From assembly GCF_002102155.1 (NCBI RefSeq), contig NZ_LQOU01000019.1:104059-168058 (forward strand): DNA of 64,000 nt, written 5' to 3'. Shown one piece after another: positions 53,803 through 62,153 of the stretch. The notes beneath the pieces are model-generated. The model was not told where the DNA came from and ran no database searches. It worked only from the letters and a program-made list of their open reading frames with translations. A program made the translations under genes and the position numbers. Within the stretch, counting starts at the first letter, position 1. Every line of letters starts with the position of its first letter. The DNA is from Mycobacterium europaeum (GTDB taxonomy: Bacteria; Actinomycetota; Actinomycetes; Mycobacteriales; Mycobacteriaceae).

Positions 53803-56800
53803 CTAGTACACGTCGCGGTGATAGCGTTTCTCGGCGCTCAACGAGCGGACGTACTCCTTCGCGCCGTCGGGATCGAGGCTGCCGTGCTCGGCCGCGATCT
53901 CGCAGAGCGCGCGGTCGACGTCCTTGGCCATGGGGTCCGCGGTGCCGCAAACGTACAGTTGCGCCCCGTCCTGCAGCCAGTGCCACAGCTGGGCGCCGCG
54001 CTGACGCATCAGGTGCTGCACGTACACCTTCTCGCGCTGGTCCCGCGAGAAGGCGAGGTCCAGCTCGGTGAGGAACCCGTCGCTGCGCATCTGCTCGAGC
54101 TCGTCGCGGTAGTAGTAGTCGGTGGCGGCGTGCTGTTCGCCGAAGAACAGCCAGTTGGGGCCGGTGTGGCCGAGCGCACGACGCTCCTGCAGAAAGCCGC
54201 GGAACGGGGCGATCCCGGTGCCCGGACCGACCATGATCATCGGGGTGTCGGGATCGCTGGGCGGCCGGAAGTTGCTCGATGGCTGCAGATAGACGGCGAC
54301 CCGGTCGCCGGGGGAGCGGTCGGCCAGATACGTCGAACACACCCCGCGGCGCGGGACACCCTGGAAGTTGTAGCGCACCGGCGACACCGTCAGATGGACC
54401 TCGCCGGGGTGCTCCTTGGGGCTCGACGAGATCGAGTACAGCCGCGGCTGAAGGCGTTTGAGGACCCGCACCCATTCGTGGGCCGACGCCGAGACCGGCA
54501 GCCGCGCCAGCAGGTCGATGGATTGGCGGCCCCAGGCCCAATCGCTCAGGGCGGCTTTGTTGTCCGGCTTGAGCAGTTCGGCGAGCTTCGGGTCGCCGGT
54601 GCGCTCCTGCACGAAGCGCACCAGGTCCCGGCCGATGTGGGCGATCTCCAGGCGTTCGGTCAGCGCGGAGCGCAACGACATCAGGCCATGCTCGCCGACC
54701 TCGACCGGGGTCTGCCCGTCCAGTCCGGTGACCGACAGCCATTCGTCGACCAGTTGGTCGCTGTTGCGCGGCCACACCCCGAGCGCGTCGCCGGCCTCGT
54801 AGGTCACGGTTTCTTCCGGCAGGTCGAAAACCAGCTGCCGCACGTCTTTCGCGGATTCCGGCCGGCTCAGCACGGTGTTGCGGACCACGCCGGTGATCAG
54901 CGGGCGTTTCTTGCTGTAGGTGCCCGCTCCCGGCCGGGCGGCCCGGGATGGCGGCGCGACCGTGGACGTTGCGCGTGCCGGCGCGTGCTGATCGCGGCCG
55001 ACCGGTGCGGCCGCGCTTGCCAGCGCCTGCACCACCTCGCCCAGCCACTTGGCCGCGGTGTCCTCGTAGTCGGGCTCGCAATCGGCCCGGTCGGCGATGC
55101 GGGTCGCGCCCAGTTCGGCGAGGCGCGCGTCGAGGCGGCGTCCGTGGCCGCAGAAATCGTCGTAGTTCGAGTCGCCGAGGGCGAGCACGGCATACCGGGT
55201 GTTGGTCAGTTCGGCAGCGCCGTCCGCCGTCACCGCCCGCCAGAAGCCGGCTCCGTTGTCCGGCGGTTCGCCGTCACCGGTCGTGCTGGTGATCAGCAGC
55301 AACTCCCGCGTCGTGGCGAGCTCGGCCACCGGGAAGTCGTCCATCGCGTGCAGCGCGACCGGCAATTCGGCGTCGCCCAGCCGCGCGGCGACGTCGGCGG
55401 CCAGTTCTTCGGCGTTGCCGGTCTGCGACGCCCATAACACCACGACGGGCGCCCGTCGGGCGGGCTCGGTGCCGGGGTGCTTGTTCGTGGGTCCCTTGAC
55501 CGCCGGCGCCGGTCGGGGCGCGTCGTCGCGCGAGAACAGGCCCGCGAGCAGACCATCCACCCACAGCCGGGTGCCGGAGTCGAAGGGAGCGCTCTGGGGC
55601 AGGGTCGGCACCCCCGCCGTGCGTCGACCGGCGTCCGACCGGAGTGCGGTCAACATCCCGGCCAGGTAGGAGCGGCCGTGTTCGTCGAATTCCGGCACGG
55701 GTGTGGTTGTGACACCGAGCAAGTCGGCCAGGGCATCGACCCGTGCCACGCTGATTTCGGTGACCTCCGTGTGCGCGGGTTGTGATGCGTCGGCGTCCGC
55801 CGCCGGTTTGGCGGCCGGATCCGCCGCGGAGACAGCGACTTTCGCCAACGTGACGGCGCATGCTTTGAATTCCGGTTGGTTCGAGATGGGATCCACCGCG
55901 TCGTTGGTGACCGCGTTGATCGCCAGGTACTCGCCGAACACGTCGTTCCAGTGGAAGGGGGCGAAGCAGTTGCCGGGGCGCACCCGGTCGCTGATCGCGG
56001 CCGGCAGCACGGCGCGGCCGCGCCGGGAAGCGATTTCCACCGCGTCGCCGTCGGCGATCTGCAGTCGTGCGGCATCCTCGGGGTGGATTTCCACGAACGG
56101 GCCGGGATTGAGCTTGTTGAGCTTGGCGACCTTGCCCGTCTTGGTCATCGTGTGCCACTGGTGCGGCAGGCGGCCGGTGTTCAGCAGGAACGGGTAGTCG
56201 TTGTCCGGCATCTCGTCCGGTGGCAGATGCGGACGCGCGAAGAACACCGCGCGACCGTTCTCGGTGGGGAACGCCAGGCGGGGTGCGCTGCCGTCCTCGC
56301 GGACCAGCCTGGCCTGACTGACCCCGTCGTTGAGGTACCGGATGGGGTTGCGGTCGCTCGGGCTCTCCGGTGCGCACGGCCATTGCAGCGGGCCCCGGCG
56401 CAGCCGGTCGTAGCTGACCCCGCGCAGGTCGTAGCCCGTCTTCGGGTTGGAGAATCGCTTGATCTCTTCGAAGACTTCCTCGGCGGAGCCGTAGCTGAAC
56501 GCGTCCGAAAAGCCCATCTCGCAGGCGATCCGGGCGATGATCTGCCAGTCGGGCAGCGCATCGCCCGGCGCCGCGCCGGCTGGCTGGAACAGCGTCATGT
56601 TGCGCTCGGAATTGACCATCACGCCCTCGGTCTCCGACCACAGGGCCGCCGGCAGCAGCACGTCGGCGTATTCGTTGGTCTCGGTCTGCAGGAAGGCGTC
56701 CTGGGTGATGACCAATTCGGCGCGCTCCAGGCCGGCCAGCACCGTTCTCCGGTTGGCCACGGAGGCAACGGGATTGGTGCAGACGACCCAACACGCCTTG

Positions 56801-58023
56801 ATGTCGCCGTCGGCCATGCGGGAGAACATGTCGATGGTGCCGGTGCCGACGTCGGTGCGAAGCGTTCCGCGGGCAAGGCCCCACTGGTCCTCGGTGAAGG
56901 CCCGGTCGTCCGCCGACACGACGGAGCGCTGACCGGGCAATCCCGGCCCCATGTAACCCATTTCGCGACCGCCCATCGCGTTGGGCTGGCCGGTCAGCGA
57001 GAAGGGACCGCTGCCGGGTTTGCAGATCGCGCCGGTGGCCAGGTGCAGGTTGCACAGGGCGTTGGTGTTCCAGGTGCCGTGGGTGCTCTGGTTGAGGCCC
57101 ATGGTCCAGCAGCTCACGAAGTTCTGCGCTTCGCCGATCATGCGGGCCGCGGCGCGGATGTCGGCCTCGGGGATCCCGGTGATCTCGCTGACCGTGCCCG
57201 GGGCGTACTGCTTGAGGAAGTCGGGCATCGCCTCCCACCCGTCGGTGAACTCGGCGATGAATTCGGGATCGGTGTGCCCGTTTTCGACGATCAGGTGCAG
57301 GAGCCCGTTGAGCAGTGCGAGATCCGAACCGGGGGCGATCTGAAGGAACAGGTCGGCCTTGTCCGCGGTCGCGGTGCGGCGCGGGTCGACGACGATCAGT
57401 TTCGCCCCGGCCTTGACGCGATCCATCATCCGCAGGAACAGGATGGGATGGCAGTCGGCCATGTTGGCGCCGATGACGAAGAAGACGTCGGCGTGTTCGA
57501 AGTCCTGGTACGAGCCGGGCGGGCCGTCGGCGCCCAGCGAGAGCTTGTAGCCCGAACCGGCGCTGGCCATGCACAGTCGCGAGTTGGACTCGATCTGGTT
57601 GGTGCCGATGAAGCCCTTGGTCAGCTTGTTCGCCAGATACTGCGCCTCGATCGACATCTGGCCCGACACGTACATGGCGAAGGAATCCGGGCCGTGCGCA
57701 TCGATGATCGCTCGTAACCGGTTCGCGCACTGGGCGATCGCGCCGTCCATGTCCACGGCCTCGATGGGTTCGCCGCGGTCGGCGCGCACGTATGCCGATT
57801 CCATCCGGCCGGGCGCATCCAGCATGTCCGACGTGGTGGCGCCTTTGGTGCACAACCGGCCGAAGTTAGCCGGATGTTGTTTGTCCCCAACCGACTTCGC
57901 GATGTGACGCCGGCCGCTCTCGGGGTCGGTTGTGACCTGCAACACCATTCCGCAGCCCACGCCGCAGTACGCGCACACGGTGTTCACGGCATCGTTGACG
58001 GACGCCATGGACTCCCTGGTCAC
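53803..58023 (-). CDS. Assimilatory nitrate reductase fused to CysJ-like flavoreductase
   Basis: Single protein of 1,406 residues for NAD(P)H-driven nitrate reduction. The N-terminal half is a NarB/NasC-type molybdoenzyme: 4Fe-4S cysteines in CAYCGVGC and GRLCTKG (about residues 17-60), the Mo-ligand Cys in NSRLCMASA near 149, and a molybdopterin dinucleotide-binding domain with [16 protein letters not shown] (about 595-720). A Pro/Ala linker leads to a flavodoxin domain ([14 protein letters not shown], about 855-1000). A CysJ-like FAD domain ([20 protein letters not shown], about 1190) and an NADPH module ([16 protein letters not shown], near 1275) complete it. GTG 58023 follows a perfect AAGGAGG by seven bases; ATG six codons in is the alternative. 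A double GlnR-type box lies upstream. No nitrite reductase or nitrate transporter is in the window. Confidence 0.92.
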   Translation of the reverse strand: MTRESMASVNDAVNTVCAYCGVGCGMVLQVTTDPESGRRHIAKSVGDKQHPANFGRLCTKGATTSDMLDAPGRMESAYVRADRGEPIEAVDMDGAIAQCANRLRAIIDAHGPDSFAMYVSGQMSIEAQYLANKLTKGFIGTNQIESNSRLCMASAGSGYKLSLGADGPPGSYQDFEHADVFFVIGANMADCHPILFLRMMDRVKAGAKLIVVDPRRTATADKADLFLQIAPGSDLALLNGLLHLIVENGHTDPEFIAEFTDGWEAMPDFLKQYAPGTVSEITGIPEADIRAAARMIGEAQNFVSCWTMGLNQSTHGTWNTNALCNLHLATGAICKPGSGPFSLTGQPNAMGGREMGYMGPGLPGQRSVVSADDRAFTEDQWGLARGTLRTDVGTGTIDMFSRMADGDIKACWVVCTNPVASVANRRTVLAGLERAELVITQDAFLQTETNEYADVLLPAALWSETEGVMVNSERNMTLFQPAGAAPGDALPDWQIIARIACEMGFSDAFSYGSAEEVFEEIKRFSNPKTGYDLRGVSYDRLRRGPLQWPCAPESPSDRNPIRYLNDGVSQARLVREDGSAPRLAFPTENGRAVFFARPHLPPDEMPDNDYPFLLNTGRLPHQWHTMTKTGKVAKLNKLNPGPFVEIHPEDAARLQIADGDAVEIASRRGRAVLPAAISDRVRPGNCFAPFHWNDVFGEYLAINAVTNDAVDPISNQPEFKACAVTLAKVAVSAADPAAKPAADADASQPAHTEVTEISVARVDALADLLGVTTTPVPEFDEHGRSYLAGMLTALRSDAGRRTAGVPTLPQSAPFDSGTRLWVDGLLAGLFSRDDAPRPAPAVKGPTNKHPGTEPARRAPVVVLWASQTGNAEELAADVAARLGDAELPVALHAMDDFPVAELATTRELLLITSTTGDGEPPDNGAGFWRAVTADGAAELTNTRYAVLALGDSNYDDFCGHGRRLDARLAELGATRIADRADCEPDYEDTAAKWLGEVVQALASAAAPVGRDQHAPARATSTVAPPSRAARPGAGTYSKKRPLITGVVRNTVLSRPESAKDVRQLVFDLPEETVTYEAGDALGVWPRNSDQLVDEWLSVTGLDGQTPVEVGEHGLMSLRSALTERLEIAHIGRDLVRFVQERTGDPKLAELLKPDNKAALSDWAWGRQSIDLLARLPVSASAHEWVRVLKRLQPRLYSISSSPKEHPGEVHLTVSPVRYNFQGVPRRGVCSTYLADRSPGDRVAVYLQPSSNFRPPSDPDTPMIMVGPGTGIAPFRGFLQERRALGHTGPNWLFFGEQHAATDYYYRDELEQMRSDGFLTELDLAFSRDQREKVYVQHLMRQRGAQLWHWLQDGAQLYVCGTADPMAKDVDRALCEIAAEHGSLDPDGAKEYVRSLSAEKRYHRDVY

Positions 58024-58077
58024 GCACTTGCCTCCTTATGAGCGCAACGGGCTTACGGTGAATGGTGCGACGAGCAT

Positions 58078-58115
58078 GTTTCGGCACCGGGTATCCGGAG
58101 TTTCCCCCGGTTTAC
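58078..58115 (-). promoter_or_regulatory. Double GlnR box upstream of the nitrate reductase
   Basis: Minus strand: GTAAA-N6-GAAAC-N6-TACCC-N6-GAAAC, 55 bases before the GTG. The published GlnR pattern is GTnAC-N6-GAAAC repeated with a 22-base period. Both GAAAC half-sites are perfect and in phase; the GTnAC half-sites are partial. GlnR activates nitrogen-limitation genes in mycobacteria, including nitrate assimilation. Confidence 0.75.
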
Positions 58116-58292
58116 GGCTTCCTCTCACCGGCCAATGCGTGGCCGTGAAGTTTAGGAAAAGCCGGGAACCCCCAGGTCAGCACGAGTCATCGTCGACCCG
58201 CTGACTGCGCTCAAGGCTACCGGGGCGGATCGCGGCTTTAGCTGTCAGAACGGCGTCTCCGACCAAACAAACGGCACATTCACAGCCTTCGC

Positions 58293-58298
58293 TAAGCT
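58293..58298 (+). promoter_or_regulatory. Leaderless -10 box of lppP
   Basis: TAAGCT six bases before GTG 58305. Confidence 0.55.
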
Positions 58299-58304
58299 CA
58301 CCGC

Positions 58305-58787
58305 GTGCGTCGGCTGATGGTGATCCTCTTGGTCCTGCTGGCCTCCGGTTGCGGCGGTAACCACGCCGGTGCGCCACCGGCGCCGGCCGACAAATGCAAG
58401 GACTCCGACGGGCCGGCGCCCGACACCGTGCAGCGGGCCATCGCGGCGGTTCCCATCACCGTCCCGGGCACGACGTGGGTGGAAATCGCTCGCGGACATG
58501 CCAAGAAGTGCCGCCTGTACTGGGTGCAGATCATCCCGACCATTGCCGGCGAATCCACCGGCCAGCAGCTGCTGTTCTTCGACCACAACACGCCGCTGGG
58601 TACGGCGACCCCAAACCCGAAGCCGTACATCACCGTGCTGCCGCCCTCCGACGACACCGTTGCGGTTCAGTACCAATGGTTGAAAGGCAAGGATCAGCCG
58701 TGTTGCCCCAGCGGCATCGGCACGGTGAAGTTCGCGATCGGCCCGGACGGCAAACTGCAAGCGCTCGGCAAGATCCCGAATCAATGA
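58305..58787 (+). CDS. lppP: LppP, LppP/LprE-family lipoprotein
   Basis: Exported lipoprotein of 160 residues. The signal peptide ends in the lipobox LASGC (Cys16). The mature part has the LppP/LprE pattern: CKDSDGP, VQRAIAAVPI, WVEIARGHAKKCRLYWVQ, LLFFDHNTPLGTATPNPKPY and CCPSGIGTVKF, with several Cys likely paired. It matches M. tuberculosis LppP (Rv2330c), also close to mez and cysK1. GTG 58305 is supported by the leaderless -10 box. Function is unknown; the LppP family is a surface lipoprotein group of mycobacteria. Confidence 0.88.
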   Translation: MRRLMVILLVLLASGCGGNHAGAPPAPADKCKDSDGPAPDTVQRAIAAVPITVPGTTWVEIARGHAKKCRLYWVQIIPTIAGESTGQQLLFFDHNTPLGTATPNPKPYITVLPPSDDTVAVQYQWLKGKDQPCCPSGIGTVKFAIGPDGKLQALGKIPNQ

Positions 58788-58970
58788 TCCACACGGCCCA
58801 CGCGCGTGGGGCCCGCGCGGCCGCCGGGGCTTCCTGTCGCCGCCGGCGCGGAAGACGGCCTCACCCGCACCCCGGCGACCCGGTGGGGTGTTCACGACCA
58901 CCGGCTACATGCGCACGGCCGCAACGGAAGACGGCACAGCCGGGCCGGGAGATGCTCGGCGGGCAGACCG

Positions 58971-60923
58971 TCAGCCCGTGACCGCGTCCGCCAAGTTCTC
59001 CGGGTGCAGCATCTCGGCATAGCGCAGCTGCTCGGGGATCCCGAAGCCGTCGACGAGCGTTTGCGCGTGCGGGCGCAGCGCGCGGCACCGGTCGTTGATA
59101 CCCCGGGTGACGGCCTTGGCCCGCTCGGTGGACAGGTACCGATGCTCGATGTACCAGGCTTTGTCGTCCTCGATCACCGACAGCGCGTACAGGTCGCACA
59201 CGATGCCCAGCAGCTCCCGGGCCTCCTCGTGCGGGCAGGCGTCGATGCCGGCGACGAACGCTTCGAGTATCACCCGGTCGATGTGCGCGGCCGCGGCGTG
59301 CAGCACGTGGTCCTGCACCGCGTTGAACGCGTCGAACTCCGACACCTCCTTGGACTTGGCCTGCAGCCGGCGAGCGACGGACGCGATCAGATACTCCTCC
59401 CGGTCCTCGAACATCTTGATCTGCGTGCCGCGGTTGAACAGGCTGCCCTCTTCCTCGCTGTCCTGCCGGGCGTCGACGATGGTTTGGATGATCGTCTCTG
59501 CCGCAGTGCGTTTCACGACGCGCTCGCCGACGGTGTTGGCGGCGAACCGGACCCATTCGACGGGGCTCATGCTGCGGATGTCGTCGGCGTAGGCCGTCAG
59601 CAGTTCCTTGGCCACCAGCTGCGTCAGGACGTGGTTGTCGCCCTCGAAGGTGGTGAACACGTCGGTGTCGCCGCGCAGGGCGACCAGCCGGTTCTCGGCC
59701 ATGTAGCCCGCGCCGCCGCAAGCCTCCCGGGCCTCCTGGATCGCCCGCGACGCGTGCCAGGTGTTGGCCGCCTTCAAGCCGGCGGCGCGCGACTCCAACT
59801 CGCGCTGCTCGTCGGCGTCGACGGCGTCGGCGGTCTGGATGTCGTGACACTTACTGACCAGCTCGTTCTGCGCGAACTGCAGCGCGTAGGACTTGGCGAT
59901 CAACGGGAACAGCCGCCGCTGATGCACCAGGTAGTCCATGATCAACACCTCGGACTCGTCGTCCGGCGCGCTGAATTGCCTGCGCTGCAAGGCGTATCGC
60001 GTGGCGATGTCCAATGCGACGCGACCGGCGGCGCCCGCGCTGCCGCCCACCGTGATCCGCCCGCGCACCAACGTGCCCAGCATGGTGAAGAACCGGCGGT
60101 TGGGGTTCTCGATCGGCGAGCTGTAGGTGCCGTCCGGCGCGACGTCGCCGTATTTGTTCAGCAGGTTCACCCGCGGGACCCGGACGTGGTCGAAGACGAT
60201 GCGGCCGTTGTCGACGCCGGGCAGGCCGCCCTTGTACTCGCAGTCCGACGTCGTCACCCCGGGCAGGTCGTTGCCGTCGGCGTCGCGGATCGGCACCAGC
60301 AGGCAGTGCACGCCGTGGCCGACCGGCTCGCCGTTCTGGGTCGTGATCAGTTGCGCGAATACCGCTGCCATGGTGGCGGTTTCGGCCGCCCCGCCGATGT
60401 AGTCCTTCCGGGCCGTCGGCGTGGGGGAGTCGATGACGAACTCCTCCGTGGCGGGGTCATAGGTCGCGGTGGTCTCCAGCGACTGCACGTCGCTGCCGTG
60501 TCCGGTCTCGGTCATCGCGAAGCAGCCGCGCAATTCCAGGCTGATGATCTTCTTCACGTACGCCTCGTGGTGGCGTTCGGTGCCGAGGTTCTCCACCGCC
60601 CCGCCGAACAGCCCCCACTGAACGCCGGCCTTCACCATCAACGACAGATCCGACATCGCCAGCATCTCGATCATCGTGATCGCGGCGCCGATGTCACCGG
60701 TGCCGCCGTGCTCCTTGCGGAAGTTGTCGGCGGCGGCACCGAACGCGGCCATGATCCTCATCTGCTCGGCCACCTTGGTGCGCGCGATCACCGTGTTCGG
60801 GGTGTAGTGCGGCCGGAAGAGGTCCTCGCTCATGGTGGACCGCAGCTGGTTCTTGACGTCGCGCCACCGCCCGTCGAGGGCGTTGCGCAGTTGCTCGGCA
60901 ATGGTTGTGCTATCTGGCGCCAT
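58971..60923 (-). CDS. Acyl-CoA oxidase/dehydrogenase family flavoenzyme
   Basis: FAD enzyme of 650 residues for the first oxidation of acyl-CoA. Length and motifs (CFAMTETGHGSDVQ, RVPRVNLLNKYGDV, ARYALQ-like IATRYALQRRQF, CGGAGYMAENRL, DTDVFTTFEGDNHVL) fit the acyl-CoA oxidase type more than the short FadE type. A long C-terminal helical domain follows. ATG 60923 has TACGGT six bases upstream, so a leaderless start is likely; the frame is open for 284 codons further upstream only as an antisense shadow of the next gene. Whether oxygen or ETF is the acceptor cannot be told. No operon partner is adjacent. Confidence 0.87.
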   Translation of the reverse strand: MAPDSTTIAEQLRNALDGRWRDVKNQLRSTMSEDLFRPHYTPNTVIARTKVAEQMRIMAAFGAAADNFRKEHGGTGDIGAAITMIEMLAMSDLSLMVKAGVQWGLFGGAVENLGTERHHEAYVKKIISLELRGCFAMTETGHGSDVQSLETTATYDPATEEFVIDSPTPTARKDYIGGAAETATMAAVFAQLITTQNGEPVGHGVHCLLVPIRDADGNDLPGVTTSDCEYKGGLPGVDNGRIVFDHVRVPRVNLLNKYGDVAPDGTYSSPIENPNRRFFTMLGTLVRGRITVGGSAGAAGRVALDIATRYALQRRQFSAPDDESEVLIMDYLVHQRRLFPLIAKSYALQFAQNELVSKCHDIQTADAVDADEQRELESRAAGLKAANTWHASRAIQEAREACGGAGYMAENRLVALRGDTDVFTTFEGDNHVLTQLVAKELLTAYADDIRSMSPVEWVRFAANTVGERVVKRTAAETIIQTIVDARQDSEEEGSLFNRGTQIKMFEDREEYLIASVARRLQAKSKEVSEFDAFNAVQDHVLHAAAAHIDRVILEAFVAGIDACPHEEARELLGIVCDLYALSVIEDDKAWYIEHRYLSTERAKAVTRGINDRCRALRPHAQTLVDGFGIPEQLRYAEMLHPENLADAVTG

Positions 60924-60929
60924 AAACCG

Positions 60930-60935
60930 ACCGTA
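60930..60935 (-). promoter_or_regulatory. Leaderless -10 box of the acyl-CoA oxidase-like gene
   Basis: TACGGT on the minus strand, six bases before ATG 60923. Confidence 0.5.
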
Positions 60936-61036
60936 TCCCCCGGTTCGCGCGGCGTGAAACAACAACCCCATCTCACCGAGCGTGTATTCACTGCGAGGCC
61001 GGGCCGGATTTTCGCGCTCGGTGCACCCTCGGGCGC

Positions 61037-61042
61037 TACCTT
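61037..61042 (+). promoter_or_regulatory. Leaderless -10 box of the phytase-like gene
   Basis: TACCTT seven bases before ATG 61050. It supports the short, lipoprotein start over the long open frame upstream. Confidence 0.5.
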
Positions 61043-61049
61043 CTCGGTT

Positions 61050-62153
61050 ATGAGGCGGTGGGTGGCGGCGTGCATGTGTGCCGCGCTGGCCTTGGCGGGA
61101 TGCGCGCCCCGGCGCCCGCCCGCGCCGCGGCCGATGCTGACGTATCTGGGCCAGTCGCAGGTCCCGTTCGACGCCACCTTCGACGGCACCGTCATCGGCG
61201 GGCTGTCGGCGCTGAGCTATGACCCCGGACGGCAGCTGTACTACGTGATCAGTGACGATCGCTCCAAGAAGAACCCGGCCCGGTTCTACACCGTGCAGTT
61301 GTCCTTGTCGGACAAAGGAATTGACAACGTCACGTTCACCGGCACGCACCCGCTGCTGGACCCGTCCGGCCGGCCGTTCCCGCCGCTCACACTGGATGCC
61401 ACGCCGCCGATCGTTCCCCCGGACGCCGAGGGCATCGCGTTCGACGCCTTGCGGCAGCGGCTGTACTGGACCTCCGAAGGTGAGCGGCTCACCGCCGGCC
61501 CGGTGTTGCTCGACCCCTGGGTCCGGACCGCCGCGCTCGATGGCGCCTACCTGGGCCAGTTCACGTTGCCGGCCAATCTGGCGATGTCCGCCCAGCGGAC
61601 CGGCCCGCGCCGGAACAAGGCGCTGGAGGGCCTGGCGCTGACGCCCGACGGCCGATCGCTGTTCGCCGCGATGGAGGACCCCGGCCACAACGACGGTCCG
61701 CTCACCGACGACGGCCACCGCATCCTCACCCGGGTCACCGATTTCGACGTCGCGGCCGGGGCGCCCACCGCCCAATACGCCTACCCGATGGAGCCGCCGG
61801 CGCCGCCCGCCGACGTCAACGGTGTCTCCGATCTGGTCGCCCTGTCGGACACGACCTTCCTGGTGATCGAGCGATCCTCGGCCCTGCCGCCGACGGTGCG
61901 GATCTACCGTGCCGAGATCGGTGCGGCCACAGACGTTTTGACGACCCCGTCGGTGCGCGACGCGGCCGTGACACCCATGAGCAAAACCCTGGCGGTCGAC
62001 TTGTCGTCCACGCCGGGACTGTCGCCGCTGGACAATGTCGAGGGCATCACGCTGGGGCCGAAGCTGCCCGACGGTCGCCAGTCGGTGGTGCTGGTCAGCG
62101 ACAACAACTTCTCAGCCCGCCAGGTCACGCAGTTCCTGTTGTTCGCGATGTGA
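61050..62153 (+). CDS. Esterase-like/phytase-like lipoprotein
   Basis: Exported protein of 367 residues. The signal ends in the lipobox ALAGC (Cys18). The mature part fits the phytase-like, beta-propeller esterase-like family: GGLSALSYDPGRQLYYVISDDR, PDAEGIAFDA, RRNKALEGLALTPDGRSLFAAMED, VNGVSDLVALSDTTFLVIER and DNVEGITLGP. These are Asp/Glu-rich blades that may bind calcium. Enzyme activity is not established for this family. The start is fixed by the signal peptide and the -10 box. Its last 42 bases overlap the convergent ABC transporter gene. Confidence 0.85.
   Translation: MRRWVAACMCAALALAGCAPRRPPAPRPMLTYLGQSQVPFDATFDGTVIGGLSALSYDPGRQLYYVISDDRSKKNPARFYTVQLSLSDKGIDNVTFTGTHPLLDPSGRPFPPLTLDATPPIVPPDAEGIAFDALRQRLYWTSEGERLTAGPVLLDPWVRTAALDGAYLGQFTLPANLAMSAQRTGPRRNKALEGLALTPDGRSLFAAMEDPGHNDGPLTDDGHRILTRVTDFDVAAGAPTAQYAYPMEPPAPPADVNGVSDLVALSDTTFLVIERSSALPPTVRIYRAEIGAATDVLTTPSVRDAAVTPMSKTLAVDLSSTPGLSPLDNVEGITLGPKLPDGRQSVVLVSDNNFSARQVTQFLLFAM

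Noticed and set aside
58806..61049. Long upstream extension of the phytase-like gene (1,115 codons in all)
   Set aside because: The extension runs antisense through the acyl-CoA oxidase-like gene. A signal peptide, lipobox and -10 box fix the start at 61050.
60924..61775. N-terminal extension of the acyl-CoA oxidase-like protein to 934 residues
   Set aside because: It is antisense to the phytase-like gene, has no family similarity, and the leaderless -10 box supports ATG 60923.
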